Shown here: positions 52,506 to 60,932 of the stretch, in pieces
Layout of the letters: each line of letters opens with the position of its first letter
How positions within the stretch are numbered: position 1 is the stretch's first letter
From: Gracilimonas mengyeensis
GTDB taxonomy: Bacteria > Bacteroidota > Rhodothermia > Balneolales > Balneolaceae
DNA: 64,000 nucleotides
Direction of reading: 5' to 3'
Assembly: GCF_900182705.1 (NCBI RefSeq)
Contig: NZ_FXTP01000009.1
Location: 124,001 to 188,000 of the forward strand
Made by a program: the position numbers and the translations under genes
Notes under the pieces: model-generated
Told to the model about the DNA's origin: nothing
Database searches by the model: none
The model's input: the letters and a program-made list of their open reading frames with translations, nothing else

Positions 52506-53876
52506 ATGCAACGAATTAAACATCTGTTATTAGCTTTAGTCACCGTATCGGCGGTGCTGCTGTCCTCATGTGCAGCTCCCGAGGTGGATAATGCCACGAC
52601 CCAGGCACCCGAAAGTAAGGTGGAGCAGCTGGAGTGGAGTAAAAATGCCAGCATTTACGAGATCAATGTCCGTCAATATTCGGAAGAGGGAACCTTTGAT
52701 GCCGTACGCGAAGATTTACCGAGACTTCGTGAAATGGGCGTGCGAATTTTATGGCTGATGCCCATCCATCCCATTGGAGAAAAAAACCGGAAAGGTCCTT
52801 TAGGGAGCTATTATTCGGTGAAAGATTATAAAGGTATCAACCCTGAGTTTGGTGATAAAGCCGATTTTGCCCGTTTTGTGGATGAAGCGCATCAGCTGGG
52901 TTTTAAGGTGATCATTGATTGGGTGGCTAATCACACCGCCTGGGGCCATCCATGGACAGAAAATCCCGAATGGTACGCCCTGGATGAGGACGGCAATTTC
53001 ACCCCGCCTACCGGTACCGACTGGACCGATGTGATTCAGCTCAATTATGAAAATGAAGAGATGCGCGCCGCGATGATTGATGCCCTGGAATACTGGGTGC
53101 GCGATTTCAATATCGACGGCTACCGGTGTGATGTGGCCGGAATGGTGCCTACTGATTTTTGGGTGGAAGCCATTGACAGTTTAAATCAAATTAAGCCGGT
53201 ATTTATGCTGGCTGAAGATGGGGAGCCTGAATTGCTGATTGAGGCTTTTCAGATGAATTATGCCTGGCAATATGCGCATACAATTCGTGAAATAGCAAAA
53301 GAAGAGCAATCTCTGGATGACCTTACCGCCCTGATGGAAGAAACCGAGGCCAATTTCCCGTCTTCTTCATATCGCATGTATTTCACTTCTAACCACGATG
53401 AGAATTCCTGGACCGGCTCTGATACGGCCATGTACGCTGATAATTTTGAAAACTTTGCAGTGCTCTCAGCCACCATCGATGGGATGCCATTGATCTATAA
53501 CGGACAAGAGTCCGGACTGGATAAGCAGCTCGAGTTTTTTGAGAAGGACACCATCAATTGGGGCAATTACAAATATCAGGATTTTTATACCACTTTGATT
53601 GGGCTTAAAAGAGATACACCCGCTCTTTGGAACGGAGATTTTGGCGGTGATTTAGAGATCCTGGATATGCCGGAAGAAATCTACGCATACAAACGGGAGA
53701 AAGGAGATAGCGAAGTAGTAGTGGTTCTTAATTTCAGTTCGGAGCCCAAACGCATTCCTCTAGCCGATGTAGGAGTTGATGATTCTTATGTTACCTACAA
53801 TTCAAACAGCCTGATGGTAACAAACAGCGAAATCAGTTTTGGCCCTAATCAATGGGTAATTTTTGTAAACAAATAA
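52506..53876 (+). CDS. Compact GH13 alpha-amylase lipoprotein
   Basis: The 456-residue protein is a lipoprotein (lipobox LSSC, Cys22) and a short GH13 enzyme with few accessory domains. It shows IIDWVANHTAWGHPW, nucleophile Asp209 in GYRCD, acid/base Glu237 in MLAEDGE and His297-Asp298 in SNHDENSW. Its YEINVRQYSEEGTFDA start is typical of periplasmic maltodextrin-degrading amylases. It is followed 85 bp later by the sugar transporter gene, and the pair fits release of small sugars before uptake. Confidence 0.92.
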   Translation: MQRIKHLLLALVTVSAVLLSSCAAPEVDNATTQAPESKVEQLEWSKNASIYEINVRQYSEEGTFDAVREDLPRLREMGVRILWLMPIHPIGEKNRKGPLGSYYSVKDYKGINPEFGDKADFARFVDEAHQLGFKVIIDWVANHTAWGHPWTENPEWYALDEDGNFTPPTGTDWTDVIQLNYENEEMRAAMIDALEYWVRDFNIDGYRCDVAGMVPTDFWVEAIDSLNQIKPVFMLAEDGEPELLIEAFQMNYAWQYAHTIREIAKEEQSLDDLTALMEETEANFPSSSYRMYFTSNHDENSWTGSDTAMYADNFENFAVLSATIDGMPLIYNGQESGLDKQLEFFEKDTINWGNYKYQDFYTTLIGLKRDTPALWNGDFGGDLEILDMPEEIYAYKREKGDSEVVVVLNFSSEPKRIPLADVGVDDSYVTYNSNSLMVTNSEISFGPNQWVIFVNK

Positions 53877-53892
53877 TTAATTAACCGACAAG

Positions 53893-53947
53893 AGGCAAAG
53901 AGCGCCAAGAATAAAATCACCCTTTGCGCCCTTCGCGTCCTTTGCGG
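53893..53947. repeat. Nonamer repeats between amylase and transporter genes
   Basis: Three 9-bp units, CCTTTGCGC, CCTTCGCGT and CCTTTGCGG, run from 53921 to 53947. A partial copy of the reverse complement (GGCAAAGAGCGCCAAG) lies at 53893-53908, so an imperfect hairpin is possible. Confidence 0.6.
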
Positions 53948-53961
53948 TTCAGAATAAAGAC

Positions 53962-55494
53962 ATGGAAAAATTGACAAAACGTCCCCGCCTTAGCTTTTGG
54001 GAAATCTGGAACATGAGTTTCGGATTCCTGGGCATACAGTTTGGCTTTGCGCTGCAAAATGCCAACGTGAGCCGGATTTTTGAAACCCTCGGCGCCAATG
54101 TGGACGACATCCCCATACTCTGGATTGCCGCTCCACTCACCGGACTGGTGGTGCAGCCCATCATCGGCTATTTCAGTGACCGCACGTGGACCCGTTTGGG
54201 AAGAAGGCGTCCGTATTTCTTGTTTGGGGCGATAGCAGCCTCTATTGCGCTGGTCATCATGCCAAACTCGCCGGTACTCTGGATTGCAGCGGGCATGCTG
54301 TGGATTATGGATGCCTCCATTAATATTTCCATGGAGCCTTTCCGCGCCTTTGTGGGGGACATGTTGCCCTCCGAACAACGCACCAAAGGTTTTGCCATGC
54401 AGAGCTTTTTTATTGGCACCGGGGCCGTGGTGGCCTCTGCTTTGCCGTGGATAATGACCAACTGGTTTGGCGTGGCAAATACGGCACCTGAGGGCATTAT
54501 TCCGCCTTCCGTGCGATGGTCGTTTTACCTGGGGGCCGTGGCTTTTATCGGGGCGGTAGCGTGGACTGTTTTCAAGTCTAAAGAATATTCTCCCGAACAG
54601 CTTAAAGCTTTTGAGGAAGCCGAAAAGGAAGAAATTGAGGATAAAAATGCCCTTCGGGAAGTGCCTATTGAAGCCGGGGATGGGCAGAAAAAAATCACCC
54701 TTGGGATCGTATTTGCGCTGATTGGAGCTTTCACCACCTGGATGACTTATGAGTATGCGCTCGATAAGGAAGTGTATGTGGCAACCGGTGGTTTAACAGT
54801 GGTTGGTTTGGTGATGATGATAGCCGGTATACTGCAAAAAAGCGGTAAAACCGAGCATGGTTTGGTAGTGGTGATGCACGATTTTATCCACATGCCCAAG
54901 ACCATGAAGCAGCTGGCGATTGTACAGTTTTTCTCCTGGTTTGCCTTGTTTGCCATGTGGATTTACACCACGGCCGGCGTAACTGCTCATATCTATGGAA
55001 CCAGTGATACCACCTCAGCCCTCTACAACCAGGGAGCGGATTGGGTAGGCGTAATGTTTGGCGTATACAACGGGGTGGCAGCTATTGTGGCCTTCGGATT
55101 AGCGCCTATGGCTAAGCTGTTGAGCCGAAAATGGGTGCATGCCTTGTCCCTGATCCTGGGTGGACTTGGACTGATTTCCATTTACTTTTTCTCCAATCCA
55201 TACATGCTTATTATTTCCATGATCGGGGTTGGTATTGCCTGGGCCTCTATTTTAGCGATGCCCTATGCCATTCTGGCCGGTTCTATTCCTTCCCAGAAAA
55301 TGGGCTTGTACATGGGCATATTCAATTTCTTTATCGTGCTTCCCCAGTTGATTGCAGCTACTGTGTTGGGTTATGTAACCCGGACCTTTTTTGAAGGTCA
55401 TGCGGTATACGCCCTAATGTTAGGAGGCGCGGTACTCATTATTGCCGCTGCTACCATGTATTTTGTAGATGATGTAGACGAAACTTCGGACTAA
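53962..55494 (+). CDS. MFS/GPH-type sugar transporter, probably for maltose or maltodextrin
   Basis: The 510-residue inner-membrane protein has about twelve helices and the SLC45/GPH-type pattern FGFLGIQFGFALQNANVSRIF, with the loop GYFSDRTWTRLGRRRPYF between helices 2 and 3. Family members move sucrose, maltose or other glucosides with H+ or Na+. The place directly after a GH13 gene and within the LacI-controlled locus supports maltose/maltodextrin uptake, as proposed for MalT-like proteins of Bacteroidota. The long loop around residue 210 is highly charged (EEAEKEEIEDKN). Confidence 0.9.
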   Translation: MEKLTKRPRLSFWEIWNMSFGFLGIQFGFALQNANVSRIFETLGANVDDIPILWIAAPLTGLVVQPIIGYFSDRTWTRLGRRRPYFLFGAIAASIALVIMPNSPVLWIAAGMLWIMDASINISMEPFRAFVGDMLPSEQRTKGFAMQSFFIGTGAVVASALPWIMTNWFGVANTAPEGIIPPSVRWSFYLGAVAFIGAVAWTVFKSKEYSPEQLKAFEEAEKEEIEDKNALREVPIEAGDGQKKITLGIVFALIGAFTTWMTYEYALDKEVYVATGGLTVVGLVMMIAGILQKSGKTEHGLVVVMHDFIHMPKTMKQLAIVQFFSWFALFAMWIYTTAGVTAHIYGTSDTTSALYNQGADWVGVMFGVYNGVAAIVAFGLAPMAKLLSRKWVHALSLILGGLGLISIYFFSNPYMLIISMIGVGIAWASILAMPYAILAGSIPSQKMGLYMGIFNFFIVLPQLIAATVLGYVTRTFFEGHAVYALMLGGAVLIIAAATMYFVDDVDETSD

Positions 55495-55536
55495 TATGAA
55501 TTGGCCTCCTGAGCATTACCAGGCCAGCTATTGACC

Positions 55537-55570
55537 GGGTTGCAACAAATGCGTAAATTTGTTGCAACCC
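55537..55570. promoter_or_regulatory. Perfect 14-bp inverted repeat before the antitoxin-like gene
   Basis: GGGTTGCAACAAAT (55537-55550) and ATTTGTTGCAACCC (55557-55570) are separated by GCGTAA. It ends 20 bp before the antitoxin start. A symmetric site like this suits a dimeric antitoxin that represses its own operon; it could also be a transcript hairpin. Confidence 0.6.
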
Positions 55571-55590
55571 ATCAAAAAGAAGAGAACATC

Positions 55591-55875
55591 ATGGGTAAAA
55601 AAGACAAAAATAAAAAAGACATTGTCTGGTTTGGGATGAAGCTGACGCCCGAAGAGAAAGCCAAGATCAAGCTGCTGGCTGAGCGGAAAGGAGTATCTCA
55701 AAAAGAAGCCATCATGAACCTGGTGAATGAAGAAGTGGTGGAGTATAAAATCGAACCTACGCCTGGTTCTTTGTTGGATAGAGCAAAGCACTTAGTTGGC
55801 TCAGTTGAAGGGCCTGGGGATCTTTCAACAAATCCTAAATATATGGAAGATTTTGGCAAAGACAGTCTTAGTTGA
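55591..55875 (+). CDS. Antitoxin-like small protein preceding a PIN toxin
   Basis: From the ATG at 55591 the product is 94 residues with a Lys-rich start (GKKDKNKKDIVWF). A central segment KLTPEEKAKIKLLAERKGVSQKEAIMNLV resembles a ribbon-helix-helix/CopG-type DNA-binding domain, followed by an acidic tail that usually binds the toxin. The longer frame from 55531 runs through the inverted repeat and is rejected. It overlaps the PIN gene by 23 nt. The sequence upstream holds a perfect inverted repeat, consistent with autorepression. Confidence 0.75.
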   Translation: MGKKDKNKKDIVWFGMKLTPEEKAKIKLLAERKGVSQKEAIMNLVNEEVVEYKIEPTPGSLLDRAKHLVGSVEGPGDLSTNPKYMEDFGKDSLS

Positions 55876-56275
55876 TACGGGTCCACTTGTAGCATTAATT
55901 GATCGGCGCGATTCCAGGCATGCCTGGGCGAGTGCCAAGATGGATACTTTCACATCGCCAATGATTACTTGTACTGCTGTCATTGTAGAGGCCGCTTTTC
56001 TTTTAAAAAGGACTTATAATGGATTGGAAAACCTCCTTTCCTTCATTGATGAAGGAATTGTAGAAGTGCAAAATCCATATCCGAAGAAAAAGGAAACCAT
56101 TCACAGAAGCATTCTGAAATATCAGAATATTTCAGGTTCTATCGCTGACTTGTGTTTAGTTGTGATGGCGGAGGAATTTCCAAGTTGCGAAATCTTCACC
56201 ATCGACTCTGACTTTCTTATCTATAAAGATTCTGATGGTAATCCTCTTCCATTGATTTCCCCTTACAAATCTTAA
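55853..56275 (+). CDS. PIN-domain ribonuclease, VapC-like toxin
   Basis: Starting at TTG 55853 the product is 140 residues. It has the PIN-domain acidic residues: VLVDTGPLVALIDRRD (first Asp), IVEAAFLL (Glu), SIADLCLVVMAEE (Asp) and IFTIDSDFLIY (last Asp). Such proteins are Mg-dependent RNases of type II toxin-antitoxin modules. The overlap with the antitoxin-like gene ensures coupled translation. The pair sits between the sugar transporter and the last GH13 gene, 9 bp before the latter, so it may be co-transcribed with the sugar genes. Confidence 0.85.
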   Translation: MAKTVLVDTGPLVALIDRRDSRHAWASAKMDTFTSPMITCTAVIVEAAFLLKRTYNGLENLLSFIDEGIVEVQNPYPKKKETIHRSILKYQNISGSIADLCLVVMAEEFPSCEIFTIDSDFLIYKDSDGNPLPLISPYKS

Positions 56276-56284
56276 TTAAGGTTT

Positions 56285-58066
56285 ATGAAACGCTTTTTAA
56301 TTCACTCTTTACTCTTACTTATAGTGGGAAGTATGTTTTCCTGCACCACTCAAGAATCTCAAAAGACTGAAGAGGGTTATCATGCACCGGAGTGGGCAAA
56401 AGGGATTGTTTGGTACCAAATATTCCCGGAGCGTTTCAGGGATGGGGATCCCACGAATCAGCCGGACCGGGAACGGGCGCGGGGGCCGGAAGGCTGGCAT
56501 CCCACCGAATGGACGCAGGATTGGTACAAGCGCGATGCATGGGAAACCGATCACACCGATGATTTTTATGCCATCGTTCGGGAGCGCAGGTACGGCGGTG
56601 ATTTGCAGGGAGTGATCGATAAGCTGGATTACCTGGCGGATTTGGGCGTGGGTGCCATTTATTTCAATCCGGTGTTTGATGCGCAATCTATGCATAAATA
56701 TGATGCTTCCTATTATCACCATATTGATCGTAATTTTGGTCCGGATCCCCAGGGCGATGTGATACAGTTTGAGGCTGAAGATCTGGGAAATCCTGAAAGC
56801 TGGGAATGGACCTCGGCAGACTCGCTTTTTCTCGAACTGATTGAAGAAGCTCATGCCCGTAATCTCAAGGTGATAATAGACGGTGTTTGGAATCACACGG
56901 GCACAGAGTTTTGGGCATTTCAGGGTTTGATGGAGAACCAGCAGGAGTCGCCCTACAAAGATTGGTACATCGTTACCGAATTCGATGATCCTGATACGCC
57001 CGAAAACGAATTTGATTATGAAGGCTGGTGGGGCTTCAAAGGCTTGCCGGTTTTTAGGGAAAAAGACAGCACGCTGGTGCAACCAATTCGGGAACACATT
57101 TTTGCGGTTACGCGCCGATGGATGGATCCCAATGGAGACGGCGATCCTTCCGATGGCGTGGACGGCTGGCGGCTTGATGTTGCGGAAGAAGTGGGCAAAG
57201 GCTTTTGGAAGGAGTGGCATGGGTTGGTGCGAGAATTGAATCCCGAAGCCATTACCGTGGCAGAAATCTGGACGGATAAAGCCAAGGAATTCATTAACGA
57301 GGAGATGTTTACATCCGTGATGAACTACCGTTTTGCCTATGCTGCAAAGGATTTTCTGATTGATGACAAAATTGATACGGAAGAGTTTGTACGCCGGCTG
57401 GAACAGGTACAAGAAGATTACCCGGAGGGAGCCGGTCATGTATTGCAAAATCTCATGGACAGCCATGACACGGCACGCCTAGCTTCCTTTACGGTGAATC
57501 AGGGCGTGGAGTACGAAGGCGAAAGTCATCCGCGCGATGGTTTTTTGATACGGAAACCCAATGAAGAAGAACGTCAGTTGCAGAAGCTTGTGGCACTGTT
57601 CCAGTTTAGCTGGCAAGGTGCCCCGATGTTGTACTATGGAACCGAAGCGGGTATGTGGGGGCCCGATGATCCCGACGACCGCAAGCCGATGGTATGGGAA
57701 GACATGAATTACGAGCCGGAAACCCATCACCCCTTTGGAGAAGAGCGACCGGTGGACGACAACAATTTCGACTCCGAACTCTATAGCTACTACCAAAAGC
57801 TGGCCCAAATCCGAAATACCCAGCCGGCCTTGCAAAAAGGAGAGACAGATATTGTGTTCCATGATCCCGAACGTAAAATGGTGATGTTTAGCCGGCAGTA
57901 TAAAGAGCAAACGGTTTGGGTGATTTTAAACCGGTCGGAGCAGGTTCAGGAGCTTGACGTGACCCAATGGACCAATCAGCAAGAAATAAAGGATGTATTT
58001 TCCGGTGCTACTTTGGTAGCTTCACAGGTGCAGGTTCCTGCGATAAACGGACTCATTTTGAAGTAG
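56285..58066 (+). CDS. GH13 cyclomaltodextrinase/neopullulanase-like lipoprotein
   Basis: The 593-residue lipoprotein (Cys20 in MFSC) has a GH13 barrel beginning WYQIFPERFRDGD. Conserved sites are IIDGVWNHTG, Asp298 in GWRLD, Glu327 in VAEIW and His394-Asp395 in DSHDTARL. The loop DPNGDGDPSDGVDGW, just before the nucleophile, is typical of cyclomaltodextrinases and neopullulanases, which hydrolyse cyclodextrins, pullulan and maltodextrins to small sugars. It lies 9 bp after the PIN gene and closes the alpha-glucan locus. Confidence 0.92.
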   Translation: MKRFLIHSLLLLIVGSMFSCTTQESQKTEEGYHAPEWAKGIVWYQIFPERFRDGDPTNQPDRERARGPEGWHPTEWTQDWYKRDAWETDHTDDFYAIVRERRYGGDLQGVIDKLDYLADLGVGAIYFNPVFDAQSMHKYDASYYHHIDRNFGPDPQGDVIQFEAEDLGNPESWEWTSADSLFLELIEEAHARNLKVIIDGVWNHTGTEFWAFQGLMENQQESPYKDWYIVTEFDDPDTPENEFDYEGWWGFKGLPVFREKDSTLVQPIREHIFAVTRRWMDPNGDGDPSDGVDGWRLDVAEEVGKGFWKEWHGLVRELNPEAITVAEIWTDKAKEFINEEMFTSVMNYRFAYAAKDFLIDDKIDTEEFVRRLEQVQEDYPEGAGHVLQNLMDSHDTARLASFTVNQGVEYEGESHPRDGFLIRKPNEEERQLQKLVALFQFSWQGAPMLYYGTEAGMWGPDDPDDRKPMVWEDMNYEPETHHPFGEERPVDDNNFDSELYSYYQKLAQIRNTQPALQKGETDIVFHDPERKMVMFSRQYKEQTVWVILNRSEQVQELDVTQWTNQQEIKDVFSGATLVASQVQVPAINGLILK

Positions 58067-58093
58067 AATCTTCTCTATCTTTAGTCAAAAAAT

Positions 58094-58618
58094 ATGCGCC
58101 TTAAACAAGAGCAGTTTGTGCCTTTTATGGTCGTGGTGGCTATTATCACCATGGCGGTAATTGTTTTTTCTTCCTTCAATTTTAACCGAAAGCAGCATAC
58201 CCGATTTCGGGAGAACATCGCTAAGTCAGATTCGCTGAATATCATGCCGATGGGGATAGTGGGTACTGAGGATTCTACGCGTGTGACAGATTATGCAGGT
58301 CAGCATGTATTACTTGTGTTCTGGGCCAGCTGGTCGGATAAATCAACGGCTATGCTCGACGAAATTGAGTTGCTTCAGGCTGAAAGAGATTCACTTGCCG
58401 TGCTGGCAGCTTTGGTTAAAGATGCGGAAGAATCGCTGGCTAATGGTAGGCGTTATCCCAATTTTATCTATACGGATGGCGCGCATTTATACAATCACCT
58501 TAAAGTACCCGGTTTTCCAAGCTATATTTTATTTGATGAAAACTCGGAGCCTCTGACAAGCAATATCGGCTATGAAAAAGGCGTGGGCTACGATTCATTG
58601 AAGGTGTATTTAGAATGA
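58094..58618 (+). CDS. Membrane-anchored thioredoxin-fold protein lacking the CxxC motif
   Basis: The 174-residue protein has one N-terminal transmembrane helix (~9-27) and a TlpA/AhpC-like thioredoxin fold facing the periplasm. Where redoxins have WCxxC, it reads FWASWSDKSTAM, with Ser81 and Ser84 in place of both cysteines. The cis-Pro region VPGFPSYILFD is kept. It therefore cannot do normal disulfide exchange and may act in binding or as a chaperone. It starts 27 bp after the GH13 gene; its link to glucan use is unclear. Confidence 0.8.
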   Translation: MRLKQEQFVPFMVVVAIITMAVIVFSSFNFNRKQHTRFRENIAKSDSLNIMPMGIVGTEDSTRVTDYAGQHVLLVFWASWSDKSTAMLDEIELLQAERDSLAVLAALVKDAEESLANGRRYPNFIYTDGAHLYNHLKVPGFPSYILFDENSEPLTSNIGYEKGVGYDSLKVYLE

Positions 58619-58629
58619 TTAAGCAAAAA

Positions 58630-58694
58630 CAAACCTCCAAGGTTTTCAACTATTTAATTTATTTCGAATATCCCTGTTTTAAACCTTGGAGGTT
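58630..58694. repeat. Pair of inverted 15-bp palindromic repeats
   Basis: AAACCTCCAAGGTTT (58630-58644) and its exact reverse complement AAACCTTGGAGGTTT (58680-58694) flank a 35-bp AT-rich spacer. Each arm is itself nearly palindromic. The unit ends 7 bp before the TTG start of the aminotransferase gene. Confidence 0.7.
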
Positions 58695-58701
58695 TTAACC
58701 A

Positions 58702-59556
58702 TTGAAAAAATCACCAAAAATAATTCTTAACGGAGAGCTGATAGCCGAATCAGAGGCAAAAGTATCACCCCTTAACCGGGGCATGATGTACGGCGACGGT
58801 TGCTTTGAAACCCTGCGGGCGTATGCCGGTCAATTCTTGCGATGGGAAGCACATTACGCCCGCTTGGAAGCCGGGATGAATTATTTGGGTATGAACCTGC
58901 CGTTTGATTCAGCGGGGCTTAAATCAAAAATATCAGAGCTTTTACGGGAGAACCAACTGTTTGTATCAGATGCCATGGTACGCCTGCAGTGCTGGCGGGA
59001 AGGAGGTCGCGGGTATGCCCCTGATTCTAGACAGTCTTCCTGGATGGTGCAAGTTTCAGAAGCAAATAAAATGTATCCGCCATCGAAACTTATAACCGCC
59101 AAAACCCGGTGCATTCCATCCGAGGCACTGGAGCGTAGATATAAGCTTAGTAATGGTTTGAATTATATAAAAGCGACCCAGGAAGCCCAGCAGGTTGAGG
59201 CGGATGACGCCTTGATGTTGACGATGCAGGATAAAATAAGTGAAACGACCAGCGCCAATATTTTTTGGGTGAAAGACGGGACCTTATTTACGCCGGATGT
59301 GTCTTGCGACTTGCTGCCGGGAGTAACCCGAAAAATGGTACTGGATGTGGCGGAGAAATTAGGGATTCCATTAGAAACCGGTGCTTTCGGGTTGATGTCG
59401 GTACAAAATGCAGAGGCTATGTTTTGTACCAATTCCCTGGTTGAAATAAGAGAGGTAAGCTCGTTGGATGGTATAGAGTTTACTCCCCAGCATATGATGG
59501 TAAAAGAAATTAAGGCCGGCTTTGAACAGCTGAAGGAAGAGGAATTGCAGGCATGA
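58702..59556 (+). CDS. pabC: Aminotransferase class IV, probably aminodeoxychorismate lyase
   Basis: The 284-residue PLP enzyme of fold type IV begins ILNGELIAESEAKVSPLNRGMMYGDGCFETLRAY, typical of PabC and related lyases/transaminases. KLSNGLNYIKATQEAQ contains the PLP lysine, and EATSANIFWV-type text is seen as SETTSANIFWV. It probably makes p-aminobenzoate from aminodeoxychorismate for folate synthesis. The stop overlaps the folC start by 4 nt, which supports this over a branched-chain or D-amino-acid transaminase. The start is TTG. Confidence 0.82.
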   Translation: MKKSPKIILNGELIAESEAKVSPLNRGMMYGDGCFETLRAYAGQFLRWEAHYARLEAGMNYLGMNLPFDSAGLKSKISELLRENQLFVSDAMVRLQCWREGGRGYAPDSRQSSWMVQVSEANKMYPPSKLITAKTRCIPSEALERRYKLSNGLNYIKATQEAQQVEADDALMLTMQDKISETTSANIFWVKDGTLFTPDVSCDLLPGVTRKMVLDVAEKLGIPLETGAFGLMSVQNAEAMFCTNSLVEIREVSSLDGIEFTPQHMMVKEIKAGFEQLKEEELQA

Positions 59557-60815
59557 GTCGGTTTACAACCATTGATGATGTGTGGGCTTTTTTGGATGCC
59601 ATCCCGATGTTTCAGAAGAAGGGAGCGGCTGCGGCTAATTTCTCTCTGGATAACATTCGTGAATTTTGTGCCCGATTGGGAGATCCCCAAAATACATATC
59701 CAACGATTCATGTGGCGGGCACCAATGGGAAAGGAACCACATGCCATCTTTTGGAAAAGATGTATGGGGATGCCGGTTATAAAACGGGCTTGTTTACCTC
59801 TCCGCATTTATTACGCTATAACGAACGGGTGCGGGTGGCCGGCGAAGAAATCAGCGACGGTCAGTTGGTCCGGTTTTTTCAAAGGGCAGAGCCATTATTC
59901 GATGAAATTCGCCTGAGCTACTTTGAGATTAGTACCGCACTGGCTTTCTGGTATTTTGCAGAAGAGAAAGTGGACATTGCCATTATTGAAACAGGTTTGG
60001 GCGGGCGACTGGATTCCACCAATATCATCAAGCCCGAAGTATCGGTGATTACCAGCGTGGGACTGGATCATCAAAGTATTTTGGGGGATACCCTGCCGGA
60101 GATTGCCCGCGAAAAGGCTGGTATTATCAAAAATGGGAAACCGGTGGTCGTGGGAAATGTGGAAGGAGCGGCTCTGAAAGAAATCAAAAAAGTAGCAGAA
60201 CAGCATAAAAGCGAACTTTATTTAGCTACTGAATTACACCCAAGATGGACGGATGGCGTAGTTGAGTTCAGTGCCGGAAGTGAAAATTATAAGGTGCAAA
60301 CCAAGCTATTAGAAAAGGTAAACAGGTGGAATATTGCCGTGGCGTGGTTGGTGGCTGAGGTGCTGGATTCCCACTATCCTTTAGAAAAAAAGCAGCGTCT
60401 GAAAAGCATAGCAGACTTTAGCGGGGCCCCGGGACGTTTCGAGAAATTGCACCCGGATTTCGATTGGTACTTCAGCGGCTCGCACAACGCACAGGCGCTG
60501 GAAGCCTCTTTGGAGGCCATTGAAGGGATTAAACCACGCAAAGAAGCTGTGTTGGTGTTTTCGGTGATGCAGGATAAATGGAACCCTGAAATGGCTGATT
60601 ATTTTAGCGGCTTTAAGGAAAGCTGGTTTGCCGAACAGGAAGGCGATCGGGCCATGAAATGGAAGGAAATTAAGGCACTGATGCCCGTAAAAAGAATGGA
60701 TGAAGCGAATGCTGGAATAATTTTAAAGGAATTGCAGACAGAGTTAGTAATTTTTATGGGAAGTTTTTACTTTTATCCCACAGTTAAGCGGTGGATCACA
60801 AATCATCAACACTAA
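59553..60815 (+). CDS. folC: Bifunctional dihydrofolate/folylpolyglutamate synthase
   Basis: The 420-residue cytoplasmic ligase adds glutamate to dihydropteroate and folates. The ATP-binding P-loop is VAGTNGKGTTCHL, followed by TSPHLLRYNERVRV and IIETGLGGRLDSTNI, which mark the Mur-ligase-like domain. The C-terminal domain carries GAPGRFEKL. The length is usual for bacterial FolC. It overlaps pabC by ATGA, giving a folate operon. Confidence 0.96.
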   Translation: MSRFTTIDDVWAFLDAIPMFQKKGAAAANFSLDNIREFCARLGDPQNTYPTIHVAGTNGKGTTCHLLEKMYGDAGYKTGLFTSPHLLRYNERVRVAGEEISDGQLVRFFQRAEPLFDEIRLSYFEISTALAFWYFAEEKVDIAIIETGLGGRLDSTNIIKPEVSVITSVGLDHQSILGDTLPEIAREKAGIIKNGKPVVVGNVEGAALKEIKKVAEQHKSELYLATELHPRWTDGVVEFSAGSENYKVQTKLLEKVNRWNIAVAWLVAEVLDSHYPLEKKQRLKSIADFSGAPGRFEKLHPDFDWYFSGSHNAQALEASLEAIEGIKPRKEAVLVFSVMQDKWNPEMADYFSGFKESWFAEQEGDRAMKWKEIKALMPVKRMDEANAGIILKELQTELVIFMGSFYFYPTVKRWITNHQH

Positions 60816-60932
60816 GCACCGCACGTTTTTATCCTTACCTGATTGAATATCCTTTTTCGCTGCCAATAAGTTGTAGCATGATGTTCACCCCAAACTTCAG
60901 TAAGAATCATATATTCATAACAGCCATATTTT

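Noticed and set aside
56315-57466. Long minus-strand frame of 383 codons opposite the last GH13 gene
   Set aside because: The plus strand encodes a complete GH13 enzyme with all catalytic residues; the minus frame has no recognisable domain and reflects codon bias of the real gene.
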